NCBI GenBank assembly: GCA_003152315.1
Contig: PLZV01000033.1
Location: forward strand, 78,912 to 142,911
Direction of reading: 5' to 3'
DNA length: 64,000 nt
DNA from: Verrucomicrobiota bacterium
Lineage (GTDB): Bacteria; Verrucomicrobiota; Verrucomicrobiia; Palsa-1439
Below are positions 34,699 to 42,298 of this stretch, in pieces; position 1 is the first letter of the stretch; each line of letters opens with the position of its first letter. A model generated the notes under the pieces. The model was not told the DNA's origin. It did not search any database and saw only the letters and a program-made list of their open reading frames with translations. Both the position numbers and the translations under genes were made by a program.

Positions 34699-35882
34699 TC
34701 CCCCCTGTTCAACTCAACGTATTTCTCTGTCAAATCGCAGGTGTGCATCGTGCAGTGGCCACGACCGAGATGCAGGTGGACGTCGATTGTGAAGGTCGGC
34801 TGGGCGACGATCTTTCGGAGCCTGGCCAGCGGGGTACGCGTGGCCATGCCGCCGCGAACTGCGGGCACACCGTTGTAGACGACATCCACAAGATCCTCGT
34901 CAACTTTGGCCCGGCTGTAGCCGAGCGCGTCGAGGATCCGGCCCCAGTTCGGATCGCCCCCGCACCAACTCGTCTTCACCAGCACGGAATTCGCGACCGA
35001 TCGCGCTGCAATCACGGCGTCGCGGTCCGAAGCGGCTCCGCGAACGTTGAGGGTCACGAATTTCGACACGCCTTCGCCGTCGCGCACGATCATCTTCGCG
35101 AGTTCGAGGCACACGAAGTCGAGCGCTTCCTGAAACTTCGCCAGCGGCGCCGCGCCGGCCACGCCGTTGGCCAGGAGGATCACCGTGTCGTTGGTGCTCG
35201 TGTCACCGTCGACGGTGATGCGGTTGAAGGAATGATTGACGGCATGCGTGAGCGCCTTCTGCAACGCCGCGCGTGGAATGGCGGCATCCGTCGTGAGGAA
35301 GCTCAACATCGTCGCCATGTTTGGCTGGATCATGCCAGCGCCCTTGGCGATGCCGCCGATGCGAATGGTCCGGCCACCCGCCTTGAACTGCACCGCGACC
35401 TGCTTCGCGAAAGTGTCCGTGGTCATGATCGCCTGCGCGGCCGCCGCGCCACCACGCGGGGAGAGGACGCCAAGAAGCTGCTTGATGCCCGCCTCGACTT
35501 TGACGACCGGGAGATTCACACCGATGCGACCCGTCGAACAGACGAGCACGTGGTTTTCCGCACATCCAAAACGGCGCCCGACACCGCAGGCCATGGCCCG
35601 GGCGTGAATCATGCCGCTGCTGCCCGTGCAGGCGTTCGCGTTCCCGCTGTTGACAACGATCGCGCAGGCCTTGCCCGATTTCGCGTGTTGCATGCTCAAC
35701 CTTACGGGTGCGGCTTTCACCTGATTCGTCGTAAACACTGCCGCAACTGTTGCCGGCTTGTCCGAAACGATCAGCGCCATGTCCTTCTTGCCGCTGGCTT
35801 TGAGCCCGGCCGCAACGCCGGCGGCGCGAAAACCGCGTGGAGCGGTGACCGAGCCGTTAATTCGAGTGAAGGAAGTCTTCAT
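34695..35882 (-). CDS. argJ: bifunctional ornithine acetyltransferase/N-acetylglutamate synthase
   Basis: A 395-aa Ntn-type enzyme that recycles acetyl groups from acetylornithine to glutamate. It self-cleaves at NMATMLSF, with Thr191 becoming the nucleophile. The upstream oxyanion site KGAGMIQPN is present, as are STGRIGVNLP and GDTSTNDTV. Having argJ explains why neither argA nor argE is present in the run. It is coupled to argC (ATGA) and argB (GTGA). Confidence 0.94.
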   Translation of the reverse strand: MKTSFTRINGSVTAPRGFRAAGVAAGLKASGKKDMALIVSDKPATVAAVFTTNQVKAAPVRLSMQHAKSGKACAIVVNSGNANACTGSSGMIHARAMACGVGRRFGCAENHVLVCSTGRIGVNLPVVKVEAGIKQLLGVLSPRGGAAAAQAIMTTDTFAKQVAVQFKAGGRTIRIGGIAKGAGMIQPNMATMLSFLTTDAAIPRAALQKALTHAVNHSFNRITVDGDTSTNDTVILLANGVAGAAPLAKFQEALDFVCLELAKMIVRDGEGVSKFVTLNVRGAASDRDAVIAARSVANSVLVKTSWCGGDPNWGRILDALGYSRAKVDEDLVDVVYNGVPAVRGGMATRTPLARLRKIVAQPTFTIDVHLHLGRGHCTMHTCDLTEKYVELNRGE

Positions 35883-36892
35883 GGGAGAAGCCCCGCCGTT
35901 TCTTCATAGCCACAAACCAAATTCAGGCATTGCACCGCTTGGCCGGCAGCGCCTTTCGTCAGGTTGTCGATCACGCTGACCACGATGAGTCGGTTCGTGC
36001 GCGGATCGGTGCGTACGGAAATATCGCAGAAGTTGGTCGCCTCGACATTCTTCGTATCCGGCAGCGATGGCGTGACGCGGACAAACGGTTCGCCGTTGTA
36101 GAAGTCGCGATAGACCGCGAGCGCGTCCTCGGCCTTCGCCGCGAGCGTCATGTAAATCGTGCTGACAATGCCGCGATTCAGCGGAATGAGGTGTGGCGTG
36201 AAGGAAATCGTCACTTTCGAGCCAACCAGCGCCGTCAGCTCCTGCTCAATTTCGCTGATGTGGCGGTGCTTTGGAATGCCATAGGCACGGGCGCTTTCAT
36301 TGCACTCCGTGAACAGGAATTCGTCCACCACTTTTCGGCCCGCGCCGCTGACACCGCTGAGGCTGGTGGCGATAATGCTGTCGGCTTTGCCCAGGCCCTT
36401 CCGGAGCGCGGGCATGACGCCGAGAATGATGCTGGTCGGATAGCAGCCGGGGCAGGCGACGAGGCTCGCCTTGCGAATCTCCTCGCGATGAATCTCTGGC
36501 AGGCCATACACGGAGGTTTTCAGCAAGTCCGGCGCGGGATGTACGTGCTCGTAAAACTCCTGGTAAACAGCCGCCGATTTTAACCGAAAATCCGCCGACA
36601 AATCGAGCACCTTGATCCCCTTGTTCAGCAGCGCTGGTGCATACTCCGATGCCACGCCATGCGGCAGGGCTAGAAAAACGACATCTGTATCGATACTGTC
36701 GACTTTCGGTTCGACGAACGTGGCGTCGATCTGCCCGCGAAATCGCGGAAAGATGTCCGCGACCGCTTTGCCGGCGTATTGTCGCGAGGTGAAGTGCGTG
36801 ATTTCCACGTGTGGATGTCGCAGCAGCAGTCGGATCAACTCCTGACCCGAGTAGCCACTCGCGCCGACGATGGCAGCTTTGGTTTTTTTCAT
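35879..36892 (-). CDS. argC: N-acetyl-gamma-glutamyl-phosphate reductase
   Basis: A 337-aa NADP-dependent reductase, third step of arginine synthesis. The Rossmann start is AAIVGASGYSGQELIRLL; the catalytic Cys is in LVACPGCYPTSIILG; the conserved FTPHLIPLNRGI and ATNFCDIS segments are present. It is first in the arg operon. The promoter should lie in the 440-base gap upstream, but no clear box or ARG operator could be made out. Confidence 0.94.
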   Translation of the reverse strand: MKKTKAAIVGASGYSGQELIRLLLRHPHVEITHFTSRQYAGKAVADIFPRFRGQIDATFVEPKVDSIDTDVVFLALPHGVASEYAPALLNKGIKVLDLSADFRLKSAAVYQEFYEHVHPAPDLLKTSVYGLPEIHREEIRKASLVACPGCYPTSIILGVMPALRKGLGKADSIIATSLSGVSGAGRKVVDEFLFTECNESARAYGIPKHRHISEIEQELTALVGSKVTISFTPHLIPLNRGIVSTIYMTLAAKAEDALAVYRDFYNGEPFVRVTPSLPDTKNVEATNFCDISVRTDPRTNRLIVVSVIDNLTKGAAGQAVQCLNLVCGYEETAGLLP

Positions 36893-37334
36893 TGCGTAGG
36901 CAGCCTCAGTTTACCCGCAAAAGCAACGAGCCCCGAATATTAAAGATGATGGCAACTTGACATTTTGCCTTTATTTTTGATTCTCAACTGGACAACTGCC
37001 AAATCACTGACATCGACATCCTGCCAATATGAAAACGCCGACCATCCGGAAGAGCCAATACCCATCCGAGGAACCATGCTGGGTTGTTTCGACATCATCA
37101 TCCTGATGGTAAGCGAACCAGAAAGTTTTTCAAAGAGGAAATCTTTGCAAAGAATTTCCGGGACAAACTGGTCCGGGACTGGCTGGGGACCATCAATGCT
37201 CCACGGGCGCTGATAGCGGAAGACCGCACTTCGGGACTGCGATCCTGCAATTGCAAAAGCCGACCTGTGCTGCCCCAAATGCGAATCATGGAACTGCGCT
37301 CGACAGCGGTTATGACGCGTGCTACCAATTGCCC
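36893..37334. other. 442-bp gap upstream of argC
   Basis: Lower GC than the flanking genes. Several short frames exist on both strands but none has protein-like composition and a ribosome-binding site together. It should contain the argC promoter (minus strand) and that of the small gene at 37335. Nothing more can be supported. Confidence 0.4.
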
Positions 37335-37565
37335 ATGAAATTCAAAGGCATCTTGGCGGAACTGGGAAGGGAACGGAAACACATGCTCAAGCAAGTGGAG
37401 CGGCTGGAAAAAGGAATGGCTGCTCTTGCCGGATTGTCTGGTTCAAGTAAATCGACAAAGGCTCCCGGTAAGAAGCGAAGGAAAATGTCCAAGGCTGGAC
37501 GCCTCGCAATCGCGGCGGCTCAGCGGGCTCGTTGGGCCAAGGTAAAGGCCGCTCAGAAGAAGTAG
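37335..37565 (+). CDS. small basic helical protein, 76 aa
   Basis: A 76-residue protein. The first half is a coiled-coil-like helix (ILAELGRERKHMLKQVERLEKGMAAL); then comes a Ser/Thr/Lys-rich linker and a strongly basic tail (KKRRKMSKAGRLAIAAAQRARWAKVKA). The tail type recurs at the end of many small bacterial proteins and suggests nucleic-acid binding. The chosen ATG gives a clean start; the frame extends to 37251 without support. Family not named. Confidence 0.55.
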   Translation: MKFKGILAELGRERKHMLKQVERLEKGMAALAGLSGSSKSTKAPGKKRRKMSKAGRLAIAAAQRARWAKVKAAQKK

Positions 37566-37576
37566 GGCTGAAGCTC

Positions 37577-37774
37577 CTACCGCAGATTGTCCGGGTCGAT
37601 TACGCGGGCGTTTCTCATGTGTTTGGCGATGGCTCGGTTTGGCGGGTCTTGCCGTTCCTTGACGCCCGGCGCATGTTTGCCCTGGATCGCTCCGCAGATG
37701 GCGACGATTCCAAACAGCACGGATAGTACGTCAATTGGATCGTCGATTTTTGTAATTCGCAATATGAAGCCCAC
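37577..37774 (-). CDS. hypothetical small membrane protein, 65 aa
   Basis: A 65-aa frame with one hydrophobic stretch (IDVLSVLFGIVAICGAI) followed by a polar basic tail (GVKERQDPPNRAIAKHMRNARV). It overlaps in another frame with an open reading frame at 37731-37910, so at most one of the two is likely to be real in the overlap. No ribosome-binding site is clear. Low confidence. Confidence 0.35.
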   Translation of the reverse strand: MGFILRITKIDDPIDVLSVLFGIVAICGAIQGKHAPGVKERQDPPNRAIAKHMRNARVIDPDNLR

Positions 37775-37910
37775 TAACCTTGTCCCGAATGGCTTGGGCG
37801 TAGTCGTCTCGAATCCAATAATCAGTAATGAGATCTTTAACTAGCTCCAAGTCCTTATAACTTTCTGCTCTCTCGTTCTTATAGCGCTTCGAGAACTGGA
37901 AGCGCTTGCG
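37731..37910 (-). pseudogene. frame continuing from a copied rpsI tail
   Basis: An open minus-strand frame that begins in a copy of the last codons of rpsI (RKRFQFSKR) and then reads YKNERAESYKDLELVKDLI and DYWIRDDYAQAIRDKVSGL before a stop at 37731. It has protein-like composition but no start other than an internal TTG. It is either the decayed end of a gene that once lay next to rpsI, or chance coding in the original rpsI downstream flank. Confidence 0.35.
37885..37910 (-). repeat. 26-bp copy of the rpsI 3' end (distal copy)
   Basis: Identical over 26 bases to 38820-38845, the last codons of rpsI, in the same orientation. Beyond the identity, the next bases also resemble each other with small gaps (TAAGCGAACGA versus TAAGAACGA). 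Together the copies bracket the toxin-antitoxin pair. The toxin stop codon is one base away from this copy. Confidence 0.75.
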
Positions 37911-37911
37911 T

Positions 37912-38310
37912 CTACCTTGTGCCTTGCCCCTGAGTGCGGGAAGGCAAGTTGGACAATTTGATTCGGTGGTAAGTCCCGCGCTTCTGGTCTTCAGGATGCG
38001 GCTCTATGGCCAGGATCGTGATGTCCCCTTTCTCCGGCCCGTAAGCCCAAAACAATCGCCCCGCCGCCGGAGTGTTGTTTTCCAGATAGGATTGGAAAAT
38101 CTTGATTCCGCGCTTCCTTGTCAGGTCGTCTATCTCATGCGACTCCAACCCCGGATGGCGCGGGTTCTGACCGAGGAATCTCAGAGTCTTGACAAGTTTC
38201 TTGAAGAATTTCTCCTCGTCCTTGTCGAGCTTGCTGGCGAGTTTCCGGGTTGAGATGTCGTTCCAATACGCCTCCATCTCCGGCACACCCATGCGGATGC
38301 GAAATGCCAC
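37912..38310 (-). CDS. RelE/HigB-like toxin
   Basis: A 132-aa basic protein with the RelE/ParE-superfamily look: an N-terminal helix pair (FFKKLVKTLRFLGQNPRHPGLESHEI), a strand-rich centre (GIKIFQSYLEN) and a terminal basic strand (TYHRIKLSNL). RelE-type toxins cleave mRNA on the ribosome. The antitoxin gene lies 7 bases upstream on the same strand, the order seen in many antitoxin-first modules. Its stop codon abuts the copied rpsI end at 37910. Family placement is from pattern only. Confidence 0.6.
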   Translation of the reverse strand: MAFRIRMGVPEMEAYWNDISTRKLASKLDKDEEKFFKKLVKTLRFLGQNPRHPGLESHEIDDLTRKRGIKIFQSYLENNTPAAGRLFWAYGPEKGDITILAIEPHPEDQKRGTYHRIKLSNLPSRTQGQGTR

Positions 38311-38317
38311 GCCGCCC

Positions 38318-38608
38318 TTATTCCTTCAGAAATGGCGTCAGGTCAATCGGCGGTGAGGCCACCCCGTTTTTCAAGTTCTTGACGGACTGATCCAGCATCT
38401 TGCGCGTCCGCGCCGGTATGGCGTCTAACGCGACCAGCACCCGCGGTTCCAGCAGAAAACAGCCGTTGGAGAGCGCCTTGACGCGGTAATACTTCGTCGT
38501 GGCGTTCCGCAGGCTGATCCGCTTCTTGGCGTCGGCGGCCACGTCGTAGTCAGCGACCACGGTGATGCCGTGGGTTGGTTTCCGTCGCCGCATAATAGTA
38601 GTTGGCAT
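38318..38608 (-). CDS. antitoxin-like partner of the RelE-like toxin
   Basis: About 96 aa from ATG 38608 (ATG 38638 and 38593 are alternatives). The N-terminal part is basic and strand-rich (HGITVVADYDVAADAKKRISLRN, with YYRVKALSNGCFLLEPRVLV), which fits a beta-type DNA-binding or AbrB/MazE-like fold. The C-terminal part (ARTRKMLDQSVKNLKNG ... IDLTPFL) would wrap the toxin. A 16-bp palindrome lies just upstream, as expected for an autoregulated antitoxin. Confidence 0.55.
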   Translation of the reverse strand: MPTTIMRRRKPTHGITVVADYDVAADAKKRISLRNATTKYYRVKALSNGCFLLEPRVLVALDAIPARTRKMLDQSVKNLKNGVASPPIDLTPFLKE

Positions 38609-38619
38609 GGCGGTAATAT

Positions 38620-38635
38620 GGTGGGAAATCCCACC
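38620..38635. promoter_or_regulatory. palindrome GGTGGGAAATCCCACC, candidate TA operator
   Basis: Two perfect 7-base arms around a 2-base centre, 11 bases upstream of the favoured antitoxin start. Its place and symmetry fit an operator bound by the antitoxin or the TA complex. Confidence 0.5.
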
Positions 38636-38815
38636 CATGTCAAGAGCGGGAGCAGAGCCGCGAGCTCACTGCGGCCTAAGACGTGCGGTGGGCCGCGGTG
38701 CCTGAATTCGTGCCCGTGGAGTGGCCGGTGTCCGCCGGGCCGTAACCTACCGGTTTTTGGACGGCAGAAGCGAGACCCATGACTCGCGCTTGCAAGGAGA
38801 GATTTGTTCGTTCGC

Positions 38816-39223
38816 TTAACGCTTCGAGAACTGGAAGCGCTTGCGGGCGCCCGGTTGACCGTACTTCTTGCGTTCCTTCATCCTCGAATCCCGCGTGAGG
38901 AAACCCTTCTTGCGGAGGATCCCTTTCAGGTCGGGTGAAGCTTTCAAGAGCGCGCGGGCGATGCCGTGACTGATGGCGCCCGCCTGCCCCGAGACGCCGC
39001 CGCCGAGGACGCTGACAAAGACGTCGTACTTACCGACGTTCTGCGTTTCCGCGAGCGGTTGGAAAGCGATGGTGCGTTGATTCGGCACGGTCAGGTACTC
39101 ATCGACCGTGCGGTCATTGATGACGACCTTGCCGGTGCCGGGTACGAGACGGACGCGGGCGACGCTGGTTTTGCGGCGGCCGGTTCCGAGGAATGCGTTC
39201 GATTGGGCGGATGCTGTTGCCAT
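38816..39223 (-). CDS. rpsI: 30S ribosomal protein S9
   Basis: A 135-aa protein with the S9 hallmarks: [16 protein letters not shown] at the start, [23 protein letters not shown] in the middle, [15 protein letters not shown] and the universal basic ending RFQFSKR, which reaches the P-site tRNA. It follows rplM by 12 bases, the normal order. The last codons are duplicated at 37885-37910. Confidence 0.97.
   Translation of the reverse strand: MATASAQSNAFLGTGRRKTSVARVRLVPGTGKVVINDRTVDEYLTVPNQRTIAFQPLAETQNVGKYDVFVSVLGGGVSGQAGAISHGIARALLKASPDLKGILRKKGFLTRDSRMKERKKYGQPGARKRFQFSKR
38820..38845 (-). repeat. 26-bp rpsI 3'-end repeat (proximal copy)
   Basis: The in-gene copy of the repeat at 37885-37910. 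It includes the perfect 7-bp stem GCGCTTC/GAAGCGC partly, which is formed fully in the distal copy. See the finding on cargo bracketed by gene ends. Confidence 0.75.
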
Positions 39224-39235
39224 GGGAGTGAGAGA

Positions 39236-39664
39236 CTAAAGGGTGATGGCTTCGGGCTGCTGCGCGATGTGCGGATGAGCCGGGCCGGCGTAGACTTTGA
39301 GTTTCGTAATCATTGCGCGACCGAGGCGATTGTGCGGGATCATGCCCTTCACGGCGTGCTCGATGAGCTTCTCGGGATGAGTCGCGCGCACCTGCTTGAC
39401 CGTCCGTCGCTTTTCCTTGCCTGGGTACTGGGAATAGGACATGTACACCTTGGCGGTTTCCTTCTTGCCGGTGAGGACGACCTTCTCCGCGTTCACGACC
39501 ACCACGAAATCCCCCGCATCGACATGCGGCGTAAACGTGGGCTTGATCTTCCCGCGCAACACATTGGCGGCGCGCACGGCCACTTTGCCGAGCACCTGAT
39601 TATTGGCGTCGATAATGTACCAGCGCGGTTTCTGCTCTTCTTTTTTCGCGAAAAACGTACTCAT
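39236..39664 (-). CDS. rplM: 50S ribosomal protein L13
   Basis: A 142-aa protein of the 50S assembly core. It has the L13 opening PRWYIIDANNQVLGKVAVRAA, the conserved GDFVVVVNAEKVVLTGKK and the MIPHNRLGRAMITKLKVYAG signature. ATG 39664 gives the standard start; the frame runs upstream to 39814 through the leader and is rejected there. First gene of the rplM-rpsI operon. Confidence 0.96.
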   Translation of the reverse strand: MSTFFAKKEEQKPRWYIIDANNQVLGKVAVRAANVLRGKIKPTFTPHVDAGDFVVVVNAEKVVLTGKKETAKVYMSYSQYPGKEKRRTVKQVRATHPEKLIEHAVKGMIPHNRLGRAMITKLKVYAGPAHPHIAQQPEAITL

Positions 39665-39698
39665 TAATGTCCTATCTAGGGATGCCTGAGGCGGGGTA

Positions 39699-39727
39699 AC
39701 GTAACTGACCCCTTCCACCCCTGTCAA
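39699..39727 (-). promoter_or_regulatory. candidate rplM promoter
   Basis: On the minus strand a perfect TTGACA (39727-39722), a 17-base spacer and a weak -10 TTACGT (39704-39699), about 35 bases upstream of the rplM start. The -35 box and spacing are good; the -10 is poor. Confidence 0.4.
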
Positions 39728-40032
39728 CGTCTTTTTCATCTCGAATCTCCCCCACCCATTCTCCTCCTCCGCCAAAAAAACATCACTACCGGTTGTGGTC
39801 CCCTCTCCCGCCAAAAATCTTACACGTCGTTAGCTGTAGTTAACCGTGATTCACGGGTATTAACCACACCACCGCCGCCCATCGCTTCAAAAGTCTCAAA
39901 ATCCCCCACCCAAAACTTCCCCTCTCCCGCTGTCACCCTGAGCTTGTCGAAGGGTCTCACGCATTCACCCCAAACCGCACGAATCACCCACTTGACGACA
40001 GCCAGCAACCCTGCCACCCGTCCTCTTCCTGT
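39728..40032. other. rplM upstream region, no gene
   Basis: Contains pyrimidine-rich runs and a CCCTGAGCTTGTCGAAGGG word (about 39936-39954), a common intergenic repeat. No coding frame with a ribosome-binding site was found. Confidence 0.4.
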
Positions 40033-40430
40033 GGCAAGCGGAGCGCAGCACTGGCTGCGCGACACGCGCCAGTGAAGTTGCTGGCGCAACTGATACGCCG
40101 CGATGTTGTCTTTTGCGGAAAACGAAGCCATTTGTCATTTTTCTGTAATGGACCTTAAACATCTCACACACAGTAACTTCCAGCGGCATTTTCGCACATT
40201 ACAATTGGCTTCGTTTCGCAGAAACGCATGTTTTTGCCGCCCCTCCTCCCCTGTCAAAAAGCGCCCTTCTTCCTTCCGCCTTTCAGCTCCGCGCTCTCCG
40301 CTTTCCTTCTTTCCCAACTTGTCCGCCGTAGCCGTCTCGCGAAGGCAGATGTCAAAGAACTGCCCCGACTATACCCATCCCCGCACACCATGTCCAGTAA
40401 AATAATCGCTTTGCGATACACAGGAACACC
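40033..40430 (+). repeat. interspersed structured repeat, element E2
   Basis: A ~400-bp relative of 16352-16742. It has the same 5' block, the same TTCGTTTCGCAGAAAC core and the same 3' block around TGTCAAAGAACTG and TCCAGTAAAATAATCGC. Its main hairpin pairs 40123-40130 with 40206-40213 (CGAAGCCA/TGGCTTCG), extended by four more pairs after one mismatch. The second hairpin is GCAGAAAC (40218-40225) with GTTTTTGC (40230-40237). About 80 bp of pyrimidine-rich filler at 40242-40320 is unlike E1. Confidence 0.75.
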
Positions 40431-40477
40431 CCCCAGGAAAGGGCCGGGTCCGGGATCATCAGGACACGAGACGTGGC

Positions 40478-40690
40478 TCAAATCACGGTCTTGCCATCAT
40501 AGTCACGGCAGTACCGCTCGACCTGCTCCCACGTCTCGCATTCGTGGGTGGTAAGATACGCTTTGTCGGGGTTCTCGATCTCGCTGTCAAAGACATCAAC
40601 AACATAGTTGTCTTGCTCAAGCCGGATATGGAAATCGAACGGTTCGCGTTCGGCGTCCCATTCCGTCGGTGAAAGCTGCTTGAAGTTCAT
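40478..40690 (-). CDS. hypothetical acidic protein, 70 aa
   Basis: A 70-residue acidic, aromatic-rich protein (PFDFHIRLEQDNYVVDVFDSEIENPDKAYLTT, with ETWEQVERYCRDYDGKTVI). It reads as a small alpha/beta fold. It is divergent from the damaged methyltransferase gene, 140 bases away, and ends near repeat E2. Family not known. Confidence 0.55.
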   Translation of the reverse strand: MNFKQLSPTEWDAEREPFDFHIRLEQDNYVVDVFDSEIENPDKAYLTTHECETWEQVERYCRDYDGKTVI

Positions 40691-40830
40691 GATGCGCGCC
40701 TACGCTTGTTTCGCCTTCCCCTTCCCTGTGTATCGCCCGTAGAGGCCGATTATATGATATTCGCACACGTCCTCCGGCAAGCTCTTTGTTCGCGCTTGCC
40801 GTTTCCCCCGGCATGGCGATAATCGCGGAA

Positions 40831-42298
40831 ATGACAACGCCACCCGAGGGCCAACGAGTCAGCCATGAGTCTGCGAACGTTGTCGCGCAGCAAATCGAGG
40901 AATTGCTTCGGCTGTTCCCGGCGGCGGTCACCGAAGGCAAAATTGATTTCACGAAATTGCGCCAGCTCCTGGGCGACGACGTGGCCGAGGGAGCGGAACG
41001 GTTCGGGCTTTCGTGGTCGGGAAAATCCGATGCCATCAAGGCCATTCAAACGCCCACCACCGCCACGCTCTTGCCCGCCCCCAAAGAGTCAGTAAATTTT
41101 GACGCCACGGAAAATTTGATCATCGAAGGCGACAATCTGGAAGTGCTCAAGCTCCTGCAAGGCGGGTATCACGGGCGCGTGAAGATGATCTACATTGACC
41201 CGCCGTACAATACCGGCGGCGAGTTCATTTACCCGGACAACTATAAGGAAGGGCTGAGCGATTACCTGAAATTTTCAGGGCAAGTCAGCGGCGAAGGCAT
41301 CAAGCTCACCACCAACGCCGAGACTGATGGCCGGTATCACAGCAGATGGCTGACGATGATGTATCCTCGCCTGTTTCTGGCACGGAATCTTTTGCGCGAA
41401 AACGGTGTAATCTTTGTGAGCATTGACGACCATGAAGTCCACAACCTTCGTGCCGCGATGAATGAGATTTTCGGGGAGGAGAATTTTGTGGCGACCTTTG
41501 TTTGGAAACGACGCGCTTCGTCTGCACTTCCAGACCGGACTGAATTCTGAAGGCACGCGAAACATCCAAGAGCTTTTTGAATCCACAGTCTTCAATTACT
41601 CCAAACCTCCTTCACTTTTACGCGAATTGCTTCAGCAAGTAGCCAACGCTGACGATATCGTCCTCGACTTTTTCGCCGGCTCCGGCACAACTGCACAGGC
41701 GGTACTGGAATTGAACGCCCAGGACGGTGGCAATCGCAAATTCATCCTCGTTCAGTTACCGGAACCGACGCAGCGTAAGGATTTTGCTACCATCGCGGAG
41801 ATTACCAAAGAGCGCGTCCGTCGGGTCATCAAGAAATTGTACGAAGCGGACAATGGGAAGTTGCCGGCAGAAAATACCCCCGATCGCGGTTTCAAGGTTT
41901 TTAAATTGAGCGGCAGTAATTTCAAGGTGTGGGACTCCGCCAACGCACCGAAAGATGCCACTGGGCTGGCCGAGCAATTGAAGCTTATCGCCAACAATGT
42001 CGAGGAAGGCCGGCCGGAGGATGCATTGCTTTACGAGTTGGTTCTGAGAAGCAATCTGCCGCTCACGAGCAAAGTGGAGGCCGGCAGGATCGGCGCGCAA
42101 ACGTTTTATGATGTAGCGGACGGGACGCTGGCGATTTGTCTGGAGCGCAAAATCACACAGGAAACCTTGCGTGGCATCATGGCGCGCAAGCCCAAGGGAG
42201 TCATTTGCCTCGACATCGCGTTCGCCGGCAATGATCAGCTCAAGACCAACACGGTCTTGGAAATGAAGTCTCACGGGATTGAGTTTCACACCGCGTGA
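40831..42298 (+). pseudogene. type III restriction-modification methyltransferase (Mod), internally deleted
   Basis: Two frames together give most of a beta-class N6-adenine methyltransferase. Frame 1 (40831-41550) holds the N-terminus, the catalytic DPPY (IDPPYNTGGEF) and a following FVWKRR strand, then runs out of frame to a stop. Frame 2 (re-entered at about 41545) starts at TGLNSEGTRNIQELF, has the SAM motif DFFAGSGTTAQAVLEL and the complete C-terminus. The part between, where type III enzymes keep the target-recognition domain, is missing (roughly 150 residues by family comparison), together with a frame change. Not functional as a sequence-specific methylase. GTGA overlap with res. Confidence 0.85.
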
